Virus record (IMG/VR): IMGVR_UViG_3300043403_000115
Location: 1-33,824 of that record
DNA from: a virus
DNA: 33,824 bases
Reading direction: 5' to 3' (one strand)
Shown here: positions 1 to 7,691 of the stretch, one piece after another
Layout of the letters: each line of letters begins with the position of its first letter
How positions within the stretch are numbered: position 1 is the first letter of the stretch
Notes under the pieces: generated by a model
Databases searched by the model: none
The model's input: only the letters and a program-made list of their open reading frames with translations
What the model was told of the DNA's origin: nothing
Position numbers and translations under genes: made by a program

Positions 1-46
1 TCAGGGGGTAGGTTTTCTTGGCTTCGGCTTCGTTGAAGTCTGCCAT
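1..46 (-). CDS. N-terminus of an unidentified late gene (runs off left end)
   Basis: Reading leftwards from an ATG at 46-44, the visible residues are MADFNEAEAKKTYPL, with no in-frame stop before the window edge. A GAGG-containing stretch about 6 nt upstream can serve as ribosome site. The gene would follow the large terminase on the same strand, where many phages place the portal gene, but 15 residues are too few to identify it. The start codon directly abuts an 11-bp odd palindrome (47-57). The 87 bp between this start and the terminase stop hold no gene I can support. Confidence 0.45.
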   Translation of the reverse strand, partial: MADFNEAEAKKTYPL

Positions 47-133
47 GCGTTAAACGCCTCGCACCTGTGCCCTGATCTTTGCGGCACCATAGCGCAGCTT
101 GCCACCTTTGGACAAGCCGTCCGGTTGTGGCTG

Positions 134-1588
134 TCAGACGCTTGGCCTCCACGGGCTCGGGCGGGATCCTCCGAGGACTTCCGCCGACGGGGCTGCCACC
201 CGGCTCATGAGGTCCGTCACGCCCCAGATCGCCGCGTCCGCCCTGTCCGGGCTGGATTCGCCCGTGTAGCCCGTCACGGTGATGGCCATCATTTCGTCTT
301 CCATGCTGGGGAACATGCCGACGTGGTAGACCCTGCTCTGTTCGTAGAGGGCCGCGATGGGCTCTGCCCGGACGACCTTGCCGCGCGTCGCGGTGACCAG
401 CTTCACGGGGATGTTGGGGGCCGCGCTCTTGATCACGCTCTCGACCATCGCGCCACCGAAGTTGCCTTCGGCCACCACGCGGTCAGCATCCCAGTCTTCG
501 TAAGCCTTGGCGACGCGGGCCGACCATTGGTTCGGGCTGGCCACGAGGGTGGCGTCTTCGAGGACGTAGAAGCGGTCTTCGGTCTTCGTCTTGCCGAACG
601 TCACCCCGACCACGACGATTCCGATGGCGTCGCTTTTGGACAGGGGGTTGGCCGCGCCCGAGGGGTCGACGCCGACCACCACGCGGTCAAGCCTTGTCGG
701 CATCGACGCGCGCTGGAACATATCGGCGGTCCAGAGGGCTCCCGGCACGTCCATCAGCAACTCGCCCAGCAGTTCCTGCCTGCCGAGACGGGTGCCGTCG
801 TATCGCCCGCGCAGTTCTTCGATGGCGTGCGACGAGAGGTTGGCGAAGTTGTCCATGGTCGACGCGCGGGTGATCACCACGGCGGGGTCGCCTGCCGCGA
901 ATCTGGCGTTCAGGGTGCGAAACAGGGGCAGGGGCTTGGGGGTCGATGTCAACAACATCCGGGGTTGCTGCCCCTTCGGACCCACCCGACGTAAACCGAA
1001 GCTGGCTTGAGTGTAAACCTCATCGGCGGCTTTGCCCATGCCCGCCAACTCATCGATCCATGCGCCGTTGTGTTCCGGGCCGCGCAGACGCTCCGTCGCC
1101 TCGCCCGTGAAGCTGGTTATCCGGCTGCCGTTCATGAAGTCGATGCGCCACGGTCTGCGGATCACCTTGCGGACCCTGTTCGGGAAGCGTTCGACCAGCC
1201 GCATCAGCCCGGACGGGCCGTCAAAGGTCACCTTGTCCAAGTCGTCGAATGTGGGGCTCACGACGGCGTGCAGGAAGCCCGGCCAGCGGTGGACCTGCTC
1301 CCATGACCACTCTGCCCCCGTGCGGGTCTTGCCCGCGCCCCTGCCTGCCTGCAGCAGCCATGTCATCCAGTCGCCTTGGGGAGCCACCTGATCGGTGCGG
1401 GCGAAGAATCGCCACGGCAGGGCCTTCATGACCCATCGCTCGAATTCGGCTTTGCCGGATCCCGGCATGAGGGTGTTGCGGATGTGTTTGCGCAGGGGCG
1501 GGGACGCCAGAGCGTAGTGGGCTGCCCAGCTTGCGTTGTCGGGCGGGGGGGTTTTGTCGCGGTATTGGTGCTTGTCGATCAGGCTCAA
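134..1588 (-). CDS. terL: terminase large subunit (DNA-packaging ATPase/nuclease)
   Basis: The protein has 484 residues, normal for a phage TerL. The N-terminal ATPase has a Walker A (AGRGAGKT, residues 81-88), a Walker B (GAWIDE, 175-180) and the coupling motif LLTSTPKP (212-219). The C-terminal RNase H-like nuclease shows acidic residues in GVDPSG (D308), VVAEGNFGG (E374) and SPDRADAAIW (D449/D451), so both halves look intact. The family cleaves concatemeric phage DNA and pumps it into the procapsid. The start at 1588 overlaps the stop of the upstream terminase-small-like gene by 4 bp (ATGA), which implies coupled translation. No frameshift or odd feature is visible. The family assignment rests on these motifs; the packaging strategy (cos or headful) cannot be told from here. 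Confidence 0.97.
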   Translation of the reverse strand: MSLIDKHQYRDKTPPPDNASWAAHYALASPPLRKHIRNTLMPGSGKAEFERWVMKALPWRFFARTDQVAPQGDWMTWLLQAGRGAGKTRTGAEWSWEQVHRWPGFLHAVVSPTFDDLDKVTFDGPSGLMRLVERFPNRVRKVIRRPWRIDFMNGSRITSFTGEATERLRGPEHNGAWIDELAGMGKAADEVYTQASFGLRRVGPKGQQPRMLLTSTPKPLPLFRTLNARFAAGDPAVVITRASTMDNFANLSSHAIEELRGRYDGTRLGRQELLGELLMDVPGALWTADMFQRASMPTRLDRVVVGVDPSGAANPLSKSDAIGIVVVGVTFGKTKTEDRFYVLEDATLVASPNQWSARVAKAYEDWDADRVVAEGNFGGAMVESVIKSAAPNIPVKLVTATRGKVVRAEPIAALYEQSRVYHVGMFPSMEDEMMAITVTGYTGESSPDRADAAIWGVTDLMSRVAAPSAEVLGGSRPSPWRPSV

Positions 1589-2256
1589 GGCGCGGGCCTT
1601 TTCTGCCGGAAGCGGTCGAGAATGCTCTCGAAACGTCCGTTGATTTCCTCATCGGTCTCGCCCGTGTCGGGCTCATCCAAGGGGTTCCTGCCGTTGTCTT
1701 CGCCCTGATCGCGCCAGCCCATCCGGGCCTTGGTCCAGAAGATCGAACAGGAGGCGAATTTCGGGTGCTTGTGGTCCGATGCCGCCGTGAACAGCGCGTT
1801 CGCGACCTTGAAGTTTGCCTTGGCTACGCCCGCCCGCAGTTCGGTCTCGTATGCCTGCAGTTCCTGCGAGGTCAGGTTCAGGATTTCCATGATCGCCTTG
1901 CGGTCGAGACCGACGCCCGCTGCCCGCTCGACCTGCATGCCGATGGGGGTCTGCCCGACTGACGGCAGGATCATCTCGGGTTCCGGCTCAGGGTCGGGCT
2001 TGCGCATCGCCACGACTTTCGGCTCTGGTTTCGGCTTCGGCTCAGGCTTGGGCTTCGGCGCTGCCTTCGGCTTCGGCTCAGGCTTGGGCTTCGGCCCTGC
2101 CGCATCCACGTTCGGCATGTTGACGAAGTCCATCCGCAGCGGCTCTGTGCGGGGCTTGCCGCCGTGCTGGGTGGTGAAGACGGGCCGAGCCTTGATCGCC
2201 ACCGGAGGCGGCTTCACAGGCGGTCCTGCGGGCGGGACGGGGGCGCTCTCGCTCAT
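1585..2256 (-). CDS. terminase small subunit-like protein with a Pro-Lys-Glu linker
   Basis: This is a 223-residue protein. Residues 1-50 are proline-rich. About residues 54-95 are a low-complexity Pro/Lys/Glu linker built from KPEP repeats. The remaining 120 residues are helical and include ILNLTSQELQAYETELRAG and an SIFWTKARMGWRD segment. That last pattern is typical of small helix-turn-helix phage proteins encoded just before TerL, which bind packaging-initiation DNA. The start at 2256 was chosen because it forms an ATGA overlap with the stop of the upstream gene; a longer in-frame start would intrude into that gene. The small-terminase role is inferred from position and the C-terminal pattern. 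The long charged linker is unusual and partly arises from a 30-bp DNA duplication. Confidence 0.7.
   Translation of the reverse strand: MSESAPVPPAGPPVKPPPVAIKARPVFTTQHGGKPRTEPLRMDFVNMPNVDAAGPKPKPEPKPKAAPKPKPEPKPKPEPKVVAMRKPDPEPEPEMILPSVGQTPIGMQVERAAGVGLDRKAIMEILNLTSQELQAYETELRAGVAKANFKVANALFTAASDHKHPKFASCSIFWTKARMGWRDQGEDNGRNPLDEPDTGETDEEINGRFESILDRFRQKRPAP
2030..2095 (-). repeat. 30-bp direct repeat inside the TerS-like gene
   Basis: Positions 2030-2059 and 2066-2095 are identical 30-mers separated by 6 bp. On the minus strand they encode alternating PK/EP residues of the linker. In-frame duplication by slippage is the simplest explanation, and the linker length may differ between related phages. 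Confidence 0.9.
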
Positions 2257-3335
2257 GCAGCATCCTTCCTCGTCTGGTAGGTCTGCCCGCTCTGGACGTG
2301 GACGGCGGACTTGCCGGTCACAGCCTCCCATCGTTCGATCATCGCGTCACAGGTCTCGGGGTCCGGATCGAAGCAGGCTGCCCTGCGCTGGGTTTGCGAC
2401 GCCGCGATGAGGGCCGCGCCGTTGCTCTCGCCCGCGAAGGGGTCGACGAACCATCCGCCCATGGGGACGTGGTTCCGGACGGGCTGCACGAAGGATTGCA
2501 GGGGGGTCTCTGCCCGGCTTGCCCAGACCGTCGTCTGCTTGCGCCCGCCTGCCCATGCCGGGCCCCCGGCCTTGGCGCAGTAGAGCCCGAGGACATGCGA
2601 GGGCGCGAAGCCTGCCTTGCGCGGCGGCTCTGCGGTCGGGACCACGATCTGCGCGCGAATGTCCATCTTGGCCGCGACTGCCGCGTTCGCTGCGACGTGA
2701 CTGCGCAGCCCTGTCGCCCAGAGGTAGGCGATCTTGGCGGGGATGGTGTCCAGCACGGCGGTCAGCGATTCGGCCTTGAGGGCTTTCGGGACTTCGGTGA
2801 CGACCAGCAGGCACGCGGGCGGGATCATCGCCTCAATGGTTGCCGGGTCGCCACCATCGGCGCAGGCCAGCACGCTTGGCCCAAGCTGCCAGAGGTCGCC
2901 TGCCTGCACGACGGGAAAGGATTCCTCGGGGTCGGCTTCCTCGGGGGGTGGACCGAATTCCGGCAGGTCGAACGCGGTCAGGCTGACGTCGAAATCTGCG
3001 AGGGCCAAGAAACGCAGTTCTTCGTCCAGCACGTCCTTGTCCCACGACGATCCCACTTCGCCCAAGCGGTTGTCGCTGATGATGAGGGCGCGCTTCTCGA
3101 AATCGTTCAGGTCGCTGCGCTGCACGGTCGGGACCGTGGTCAGCCCGAGGGTCTTGGCCGCTTCCAGCCGCCCGTGTCCGATCAGGACGACGCCGCCTTC
3201 GTCGATCACCAGAGGCTGAGTCCAGCCCCACTCAGTAATCGCGCGGGCCAGCGCCCGGACCTGCTCTGCCGAGTGGGTGCGGCTGTTCTGCGGGTGGGGG
3301 CGCAGGCTTTCGATGGGCGTGTCGGTGATGATCAT
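2253..3335 (-). CDS. ParB-like domain fused to a degenerate DNA methyltransferase domain
   Basis: The protein has 360 residues. Residues 1-125 are a ParB/Srx-type domain (PHPQNSRTHS at 14-23, LIGHGRLEAAKTLG at 51-64, SDNRLGE at 87-93). Residues 143-350 align in order with the methyltransferase half of the neighbouring gene at 3332-4561, but key motifs are missing. Where that protein has the catalytic DPPY, this one has TEVP (180-183). Where it has EPFSGSGT, this one has DPFAGESNG, and the TQKP motif is absent. It is therefore probably a non-catalytic paralogue, perhaps a binding or specificity partner of the active copy. The start at 3335 overlaps the upstream stop (ATGA), and its own stop overlaps the TerS-like start the same way, so all four genes should be co-translated. 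Confidence 0.82.
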   Translation of the reverse strand: MIITDTPIESLRPHPQNSRTHSAEQVRALARAITEWGWTQPLVIDEGGVVLIGHGRLEAAKTLGLTTVPTVQRSDLNDFEKRALIISDNRLGEVGSSWDKDVLDEELRFLALADFDVSLTAFDLPEFGPPPEEADPEESFPVVQAGDLWQLGPSVLACADGGDPATIEAMIPPACLLVVTEVPKALKAESLTAVLDTIPAKIAYLWATGLRSHVAANAAVAAKMDIRAQIVVPTAEPPRKAGFAPSHVLGLYCAKAGGPAWAGGRKQTTVWASRAETPLQSFVQPVRNHVPMGGWFVDPFAGESNGAALIAASQTQRRAACFDPDPETCDAMIERWEAVTGKSAVHVQSGQTYQTRKDAA

Positions 3336-4561
3336 GCGATTTCCTCGACGCCTTGGCCCTGTGCGGGTTCCGGGGTGTCGATCTGAACCTCGACGCCCGC
3401 CCGCATCAGCTTGGGCTTCTCGCCCGTCCAGCGCGCCCAGCGTTGCGCGCCGACGTCGCAATAGGCGGGGCTCAGTTCGATAGCGACGCATATTCTGCCG
3501 ATCATCTCTGCGGTGACGATGCACGTTCCGGATCCGCTGAACGGCTCGAAAACGACGTCCCCCGGCAGGGTGCAAGTCAACATCGGACGCCTGAAACTTT
3601 CGACCGGCTTCTGGGTGCCGTGCCCGGTGAACGACTTCGAGTGGCCGATCTCCCAGACTGTCGACAGCGCCGGGCCGAACCACTTTGGCTTTGATCCCTT
3701 GCGGACGGCGAAAAAGCACGGCTCGTGGCCGTGGTGATAATGGCCGCGCCCGATGGCGGCTCGATTCTTGACCCAGACGATCTGCGCCTTCACGTCGAAG
3801 CCCGCTTTGACGAGGCTCTCGTGAACGTCCTGCGCCTTGGTGCCCGCGTGCCAGACGAAGGCCACCTTGCCGGTGAAGCCTGCCCAGACTTCAGCCCAAT
3901 CGGCGCGGTCATCGTTCAGCACCACGCCTTTGGCCGATCCTTCGCCGCCCATGCCTGCCTGCTCTCGCCACGCGGGGTCGTATTCGACGCCGTAGGGCGG
4001 ATCGGTGATCATCGCGACGGGCTTCATCGCCATGCATTGCGCCAACAGGTCCGGGCTGGTCGAGTCGCCGCAGTGTAGCCTGTGCCGTCCGAGGTGCCAG
4101 ACGTCGCCCGCTTGGGTGAGAGGGACGGCAGGCGGCTCTGGGGTTTCGTCTTCGTCCTTCGACTTGCTTTTTTGTGCAACGGGTTCGGGGGTGTCAAATC
4201 CGGTCACGGTGATGTCGAGACCGCCGCTCATGATCGCGCGCAGTTCTTCGCCGAGAATGTCGGCATCCCAGCCCGCGCCGAATTCGTGCAGCCGGTTGTC
4301 CGCGACAATCAGCGCCCGCGCCTGCGCTTCGCTCAGGTCCGACCGGACGACGACCGGGATCGTCGGCAGCCCTGCCGCGATGGCCGCTTGGGTGCGCGCG
4401 TGCCCGATCAGGATCACGCCGTCTTGGGTGATCACGACGGGCTGGGTGGTGCCGAAGGTCTGCATCGCCTCTGCCAGCAGGTCGATCTGGTGTGCGGTGT
4501 GCTTGCGGCTGTTCCTCGGGTGAGGGATCAGGGTCTTGGGGTCGCGTTGTTCGATCTGCAT
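3332..4561 (-). CDS. ParB-like domain fused to a DNA N6-adenine/N4-cytosine methyltransferase
   Basis: This 409-residue protein has an N-terminal ParB/Srx domain (PHPRNSRKHT at 14-23, LIGHARTQAAIAAG at 51-64, ADNRLHEFG at 87-95). A charged linker (KSKSKDEDE) leads to an intact amino-methyltransferase domain. The catalytic DPPY lies at 187-190, TQKP at 316-319, and the SAM-binding EPFSGSGT at 339-346. DPPY before FxGxG is the beta-class order. Such fusions are common in phages and modify phage DNA, often to evade host restriction; the target site cannot be read from the sequence. It lies directly upstream of a degenerate paralogue, with a 4-bp overlap. A GACTTGC hairpin element (4161-4180) lies within the linker codons. 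Confidence 0.93.
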   Translation of the reverse strand: MQIEQRDPKTLIPHPRNSRKHTAHQIDLLAEAMQTFGTTQPVVITQDGVILIGHARTQAAIAAGLPTIPVVVRSDLSEAQARALIVADNRLHEFGAGWDADILGEELRAIMSGGLDITVTGFDTPEPVAQKSKSKDEDETPEPPAVPLTQAGDVWHLGRHRLHCGDSTSPDLLAQCMAMKPVAMITDPPYGVEYDPAWREQAGMGGEGSAKGVVLNDDRADWAEVWAGFTGKVAFVWHAGTKAQDVHESLVKAGFDVKAQIVWVKNRAAIGRGHYHHGHEPCFFAVRKGSKPKWFGPALSTVWEIGHSKSFTGHGTQKPVESFRRPMLTCTLPGDVVFEPFSGSGTCIVTAEMIGRICVAIELSPAYCDVGAQRWARWTGEKPKLMRAGVEVQIDTPEPAQGQGVEEIA

Positions 4562-4568
4562 GGCTGCC

Positions 4569-4844
4569 TCAGTCGTTCCAGCGTTTCGGGATGGTGCCGC
4601 GCATGATGGTTCCGTCGATGTTGGCGACGTAGGGCTTCCCGCCATGGCCGTTCTTGCGCATCGTCCGGACGATCCTGCGCAGGGCGACGATTCGGGTGTT
4701 GCCCGTCAGCCTGCGGGTTCGGGTCTTGCTCTGCACAGCATAGGTCGCCACGGCGTGAAAGATTCCCCTGACCGGCTCGATCTCGATTTCGATCAGCGCC
4801 TGCGCTCGCGTCGCGTCGCGCACACTCTGGGCATCCATGCTCAT
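4569..4844 (-). CDS. small basic protein of unknown function
   Basis: The product has 91 residues and a basic, Arg-rich C-terminal half (TRTRRLTGNTRIVALRRIVR) ending in KRWND. I do not recognise a family. The start at 4844 is supported by a GGAGG site 6-10 nt upstream and an ATGA overlap with the nuclease gene before it. A second in-frame ATG two codons later is possible. It lies in the packaging/methyltransferase operon, 7 bp before the methyltransferase gene. The positive charge would suit nucleic-acid binding, but that is a guess. Confidence 0.75.
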   Translation of the reverse strand: MSMDAQSVRDATRAQALIEIEIEPVRGIFHAVATYAVQSKTRTRRLTGNTRIVALRRIVRTMRKNGHGGKPYVANIDGTIMRGTIPKRWND

Positions 4845-5443
4845 CTGTGAACCTCCGTCTTTGCCCTGTAGCCCCGAAAAATCGCCGACACGGGGCCTTG
4901 GCGGGTTTCGGGCCCCACCATCCGCTTTTCGGGCTGGCGCTGCCACAGCCCCTCGCACAGCGCCTCCTGTAGCGATCTGGTCTCCATCAGGATTGGCGGG
5001 TGGGGATATCCGAACAGGTTTGCCCGGGCGGTCGCGGCGGTGTCCGTCACGATGAAGGTCTGATCCCAACTGCAGCGCAACGTCAGGGTCCGCTCGCCCC
5101 GATCCGACGCCCGGATGGCCCACGCCTCCTGCCCCGAACGGTAGACGCCGTCCTGTGCCTTCAACTCGACCCATGCCCGCCCTGCCTGCCCTGCCCCGAT
5201 GTAGCAATCCGGCAGCCCGGCCTTGGTGCGGTCTTCGATCCGCTCGCCGAACCAGCGCAGGCGGTCGATGATCGGCTGCATGGCCGTCCAGAGGTCGGAT
5301 TCGGTGCGGATCAGTTTGCCCATGCCGGGAAGTGTTAAACACCCGTCCACATCGGCGCAAGAGGCGCGCGCGGTTTGCGCGTATGTCGATTCTGGACCTT
5401 TGGGGCCGATTCCTGCCTCGGGTGGCATATGCCCGACCGTCAT
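4841..5443 (-). CDS. VRR-NUC (PD-(D/E)XK) nuclease
   Basis: The C-terminal 160 residues carry the hallmark of small phage VRR-NUC nucleases: an N-terminal acidic helix (RTESDLWTAMQPIIDRL), then TKAGLPDCYIG followed by AWVELKA. These form the PD...ExK metal-binding core, which is complete. The family cuts structured or recombining DNA. The start at 5443 forms a TGATG overlap with the upstream stop and has AAGG about 8 nt upstream. An alternative start at 5323 (MGKLIRTES) would give the compact 160-residue domain seen in many relatives but has no visible ribosome site. The start is therefore uncertain while the domain is not. Confidence 0.82.
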   Translation of the reverse strand: MTVGHMPPEAGIGPKGPESTYAQTARASCADVDGCLTLPGMGKLIRTESDLWTAMQPIIDRLRWFGERIEDRTKAGLPDCYIGAGQAGRAWVELKAQDGVYRSGQEAWAIRASDRGERTLTLRCSWDQTFIVTDTAATARANLFGYPHPPILMETRSLQEALCEGLWQRQPEKRMVGPETRQGPVSAIFRGYRAKTEVHR

Positions 5444-5760
5444 CAGGCTGCCTTGGCTTCGTGCTGATGCTTGCCCGTGCAGCGCAGGGTGCTGTTCATG
5501 GCATGGCTGCACGGCTCGAACCAGCGACAGGCTTCGCACTTGGCGCAGAACGCCTCGTAGGCTGTCATGCGCTTCGGCGCGGGTTCGGGCCTCGGGATGA
5601 TGCCCTTGCGGATGGCGGCTTCGGTCTTGCAGGCAGCGCGCCGTGCTTCGGCTTCGGCTTCGGCCTTGGGGTCATCGTTTTCGATGGCGGTGAGGACGTC
5701 TGCGAAGGCTTTCGCGGCGGCTGCGGTGAGGTCTGCATCGGTGAGGTCTTGGAGGGTCAT
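5443..5760 (-). CDS. Cys-rich small protein, possible zinc binder
   Basis: The product has 105 residues. The first half is Ala/Glu-rich and probably helical (AEAEAEARRAACK). The C-terminal part has a compact cluster, C72-x2-C75-x2-C78-x5-C84-x-H86, then C94 and H98/H100, which looks like a metal-binding knuckle. I do not recognise the family. The G-rich inverted repeat lies between it and the helicase gene upstream, so it may be transcribed separately or through a structured leader. Its stop overlaps the proposed nuclease start (TGATG). Confidence 0.72.
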   Translation of the reverse strand: MTLQDLTDADLTAAAAKAFADVLTAIENDDPKAEAEAEARRAACKTEAAIRKGIIPRPEPAPKRMTAYEAFCAKCEACRWFEPCSHAMNSTLRCTGKHQHEAKAA

Positions 5761-5788
5761 TTGAGGGCGTTCTTTCGTCTGTTTTCGG

Positions 5789-5948
5789 TTTCCGGGGGGT
5801 CCGGGGGGTTCCGGGGGGTCTGGGAGTCGGCCCCCCCGATTTCACCTTCTCGCGCGTGTGTGTGTATGGATGAATACAACCAGTAGGTAGGCCGTTTTTA
5901 CCAAGGGGGATTACACGACCCCCCGGAACCCCCCGGACCCCCCGGAAA
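5789..5948. repeat. perfect 32-bp G-rich inverted repeat with G-quadruplex potential
   Basis: The left arm (5789-5820) and right arm (5917-5948) are exact reverse complements over all 32 bases. Each arm holds three runs of six G (or C) spaced by TCC and TTCC. On the plus strand a further GGG follows at 5823-5825, completing a four-tract G-quadruplex pattern. The 96-bp middle includes a GT run and an A/T-richer stretch (5863-5913). It is the only sizeable gap among the minus-strand genes, just downstream of the helicase gene. It could be a replication origin, a transcription barrier or terminator, or a recombination site. The structure is certain and the role is inference. Confidence 0.9.
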
Positions 5949-5960
5949 TTTCGTTCGTCA

Positions 5961-7691
5961 TCATTCGAGCATCTCCACCCTGATTGCGGACGTCGTTTTG
6001 CCCTTGTCGTTCTTCATCTTGTCCACCCGAAGCCGCATCCCGTCGGCGCTTCTGTCCGCGAATTTCCGCAGCCGGATGGCGACCATCGCTCCGACCTTGC
6101 CGACGGCTTTTGCGTGCGCTTTGTTGTGATCGTGCTGCTCATCGGGAGTCGGGTTCGGGTGGAGCCTGCGGGTGATCGGGGCCATGGCCTCATCGTCGAT
6201 GTTGAACAGGCTTGCGGTCTCATCTGGGGCTTTCATCAGCATTTGGCCAACCGTGACTGCCGCCGTTCCGTCGCCGTGGTGAATGTCCGTCGAGACCTTC
6301 CGCAGCGCGTGCAGGAATTCCGCCAAGGCTCCCGCATCCCAAGACGGCGCGGTCTCTTTCCACTGGTCAAGCAGGTTGTGTTTCCCGCTCAGGGTCATGA
6401 AAGGCAGGGCGATGCGCCTGAACCACCCCGGAAAGCGTCCGATCTGCCCGGCGTCTGCCACGGGGGTTTCGGTGATGATCCGGGTGAGGGCGACGATGAT
6501 CGACGCGCGGTTGTTCTTCGTCCATTGCCGCAGGGAGACGCGGTTGTAGCTTGGCGGCTTGCCGTCCTTCAGCACCAACCGCACTTCGAGAAGCCGCGTT
6601 GCGGTGTCGCTGAACGGCTGGATGTTGTTCCCGGTCAGGATATTCATCGCATGGCAGGGCGCGTTGACCATCTGGCTTTGCCCGAGGATCCGGGCGCTCC
6701 ACACCATCGACGTCAGAAGCTGGTCGAAGATCGAATTCTTGAGGTTCATCCCGTTCGGGATGTTGTCCCAGATGATCGTGTCGACGTCGGCCATGACGAG
6801 GCTGGTGACCAGCTTCTGCATTTCGGTGTTGTCCTTCTCTGGCCACGGCGTGTCGCCGACGTCTTCGCCCGCGACGACTTCGACCAGCGCGTGCGCCAGT
6901 TCGCTCTTGCCTGTCCCGGCGTCCGGGGCGCTGATCAGGAAACCCGGAAACTTGCCCTCTGCCATCAGGTGTGTCTTCGTCATCAGCATCGTGGCGGGGA
7001 TCAGCAGGGCGCGGACGGCGTCTTCGTAGGTGTCAAACGACGTCTCTCCCAGCCATTCCTCGACCAGCCATTTCAGCAGGTCTGCGGGGGTGTCCGTCAT
7101 TGCCTCGGGCCGCACCTTGGCTGCCATGCTGGCCTTGATCATGAAGCGGCTGGTGCGGTCGTAGCCCTTGTCGCCGTGGACCAGCTTGCCGTCCATGACG
7201 ACGGGGTGGCGCAGGATACCTTTCAGGGTGGGAAATTGGTCGACGCCTGTCTTGATCAGCAGGCTCCGGATCCAGTCGGGGATGGGCTTGGAGACGGGTC
7301 CGTCGGCATTCTGCTTGAAAAACCGGGCGACGCCTTCGATGTGGCCTGTCGCGCTATGCTCGTTTAACGGCACCGGGCGGGCGGTGGTGGCGCGGATGGT
7401 GTCTTCCTCATCCAGAAAGGCTTCGACTTCGGCTTCGACGATCTGCACGGGCTGGTCTGCGAAGCGGTAGACCGTCGGCTGGGTTTGCTTGGAGATCAGT
7501 CCCCGGATTTCGGTGGCGACGTCGGCTCGGGTTTCGGTGTGGACGTCGAATCGAGGAATTTGTGCGGGGCCTGTCGACGGGATGCTCTGGGAATTCATCT
7601 TGTCGAGAAGGGCTTTGGGCAGGCTCATCACGTTCGACTTGGGGGCTGCTCCCTCGGGTGCGCTTTCGGATGAGTCGTTCGGGTCAGCCAT
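5961..7691 (-). CDS. replicative helicase, SF3/VapE-like AAA+ ATPase
   Basis: The protein has 576 residues. About 240 N-terminal residues of unclear fold precede an ATPase core with Walker A SAPDAGTGKS (254-263), Walker B DVDTIIWDN (302-310), a sensor strand MNILTGNNI (349-357) and a following TATRLLEVRL arginine. That layout matches the superfamily-3-like helicase half of phage primase-helicases (D5/VapE type). A C-terminal region of about 200 residues, rich in Lys and Arg, may bind DNA. The start at 7691 overlaps the primase gene by 8 bp, so primase and helicase are encoded as a coupled pair rather than one fusion. They probably act together at the phage replication fork. The helicase call is solid at superfamily level. 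Confidence 0.85.
   Translation of the reverse strand: MADPNDSSESAPEGAAPKSNVMSLPKALLDKMNSQSIPSTGPAQIPRFDVHTETRADVATEIRGLISKQTQPTVYRFADQPVQIVEAEVEAFLDEEDTIRATTARPVPLNEHSATGHIEGVARFFKQNADGPVSKPIPDWIRSLLIKTGVDQFPTLKGILRHPVVMDGKLVHGDKGYDRTSRFMIKASMAAKVRPEAMTDTPADLLKWLVEEWLGETSFDTYEDAVRALLIPATMLMTKTHLMAEGKFPGFLISAPDAGTGKSELAHALVEVVAGEDVGDTPWPEKDNTEMQKLVTSLVMADVDTIIWDNIPNGMNLKNSIFDQLLTSMVWSARILGQSQMVNAPCHAMNILTGNNIQPFSDTATRLLEVRLVLKDGKPPSYNRVSLRQWTKNNRASIIVALTRIITETPVADAGQIGRFPGWFRRIALPFMTLSGKHNLLDQWKETAPSWDAGALAEFLHALRKVSTDIHHGDGTAAVTVGQMLMKAPDETASLFNIDDEAMAPITRRLHPNPTPDEQHDHNKAHAKAVGKVGAMVAIRLRKFADRSADGMRLRVDKMKNDKGKTTSAIRVEMLE

Noticed and set aside
47-133. A small gene or terminase read-through tail between TerL and the left-edge gene
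   Set aside because: The frame after the TerL stop reads DGLSKGGKLRYGAAKIRAQ, but it has no ATG or ribosome site and only a possible TTG; not enough to annotate.
6114-7367. Long plus-strand open frames opposite the helicase, TerL and others (also 125-994, and minus frames at 15423-16424, 16862-18100, 19042-20130, 20194-21693)
   Set aside because: They lie antisense to genes with clear domains and motifs, have no ribosome sites and biased residue content typical of GC-rich shadow frames.
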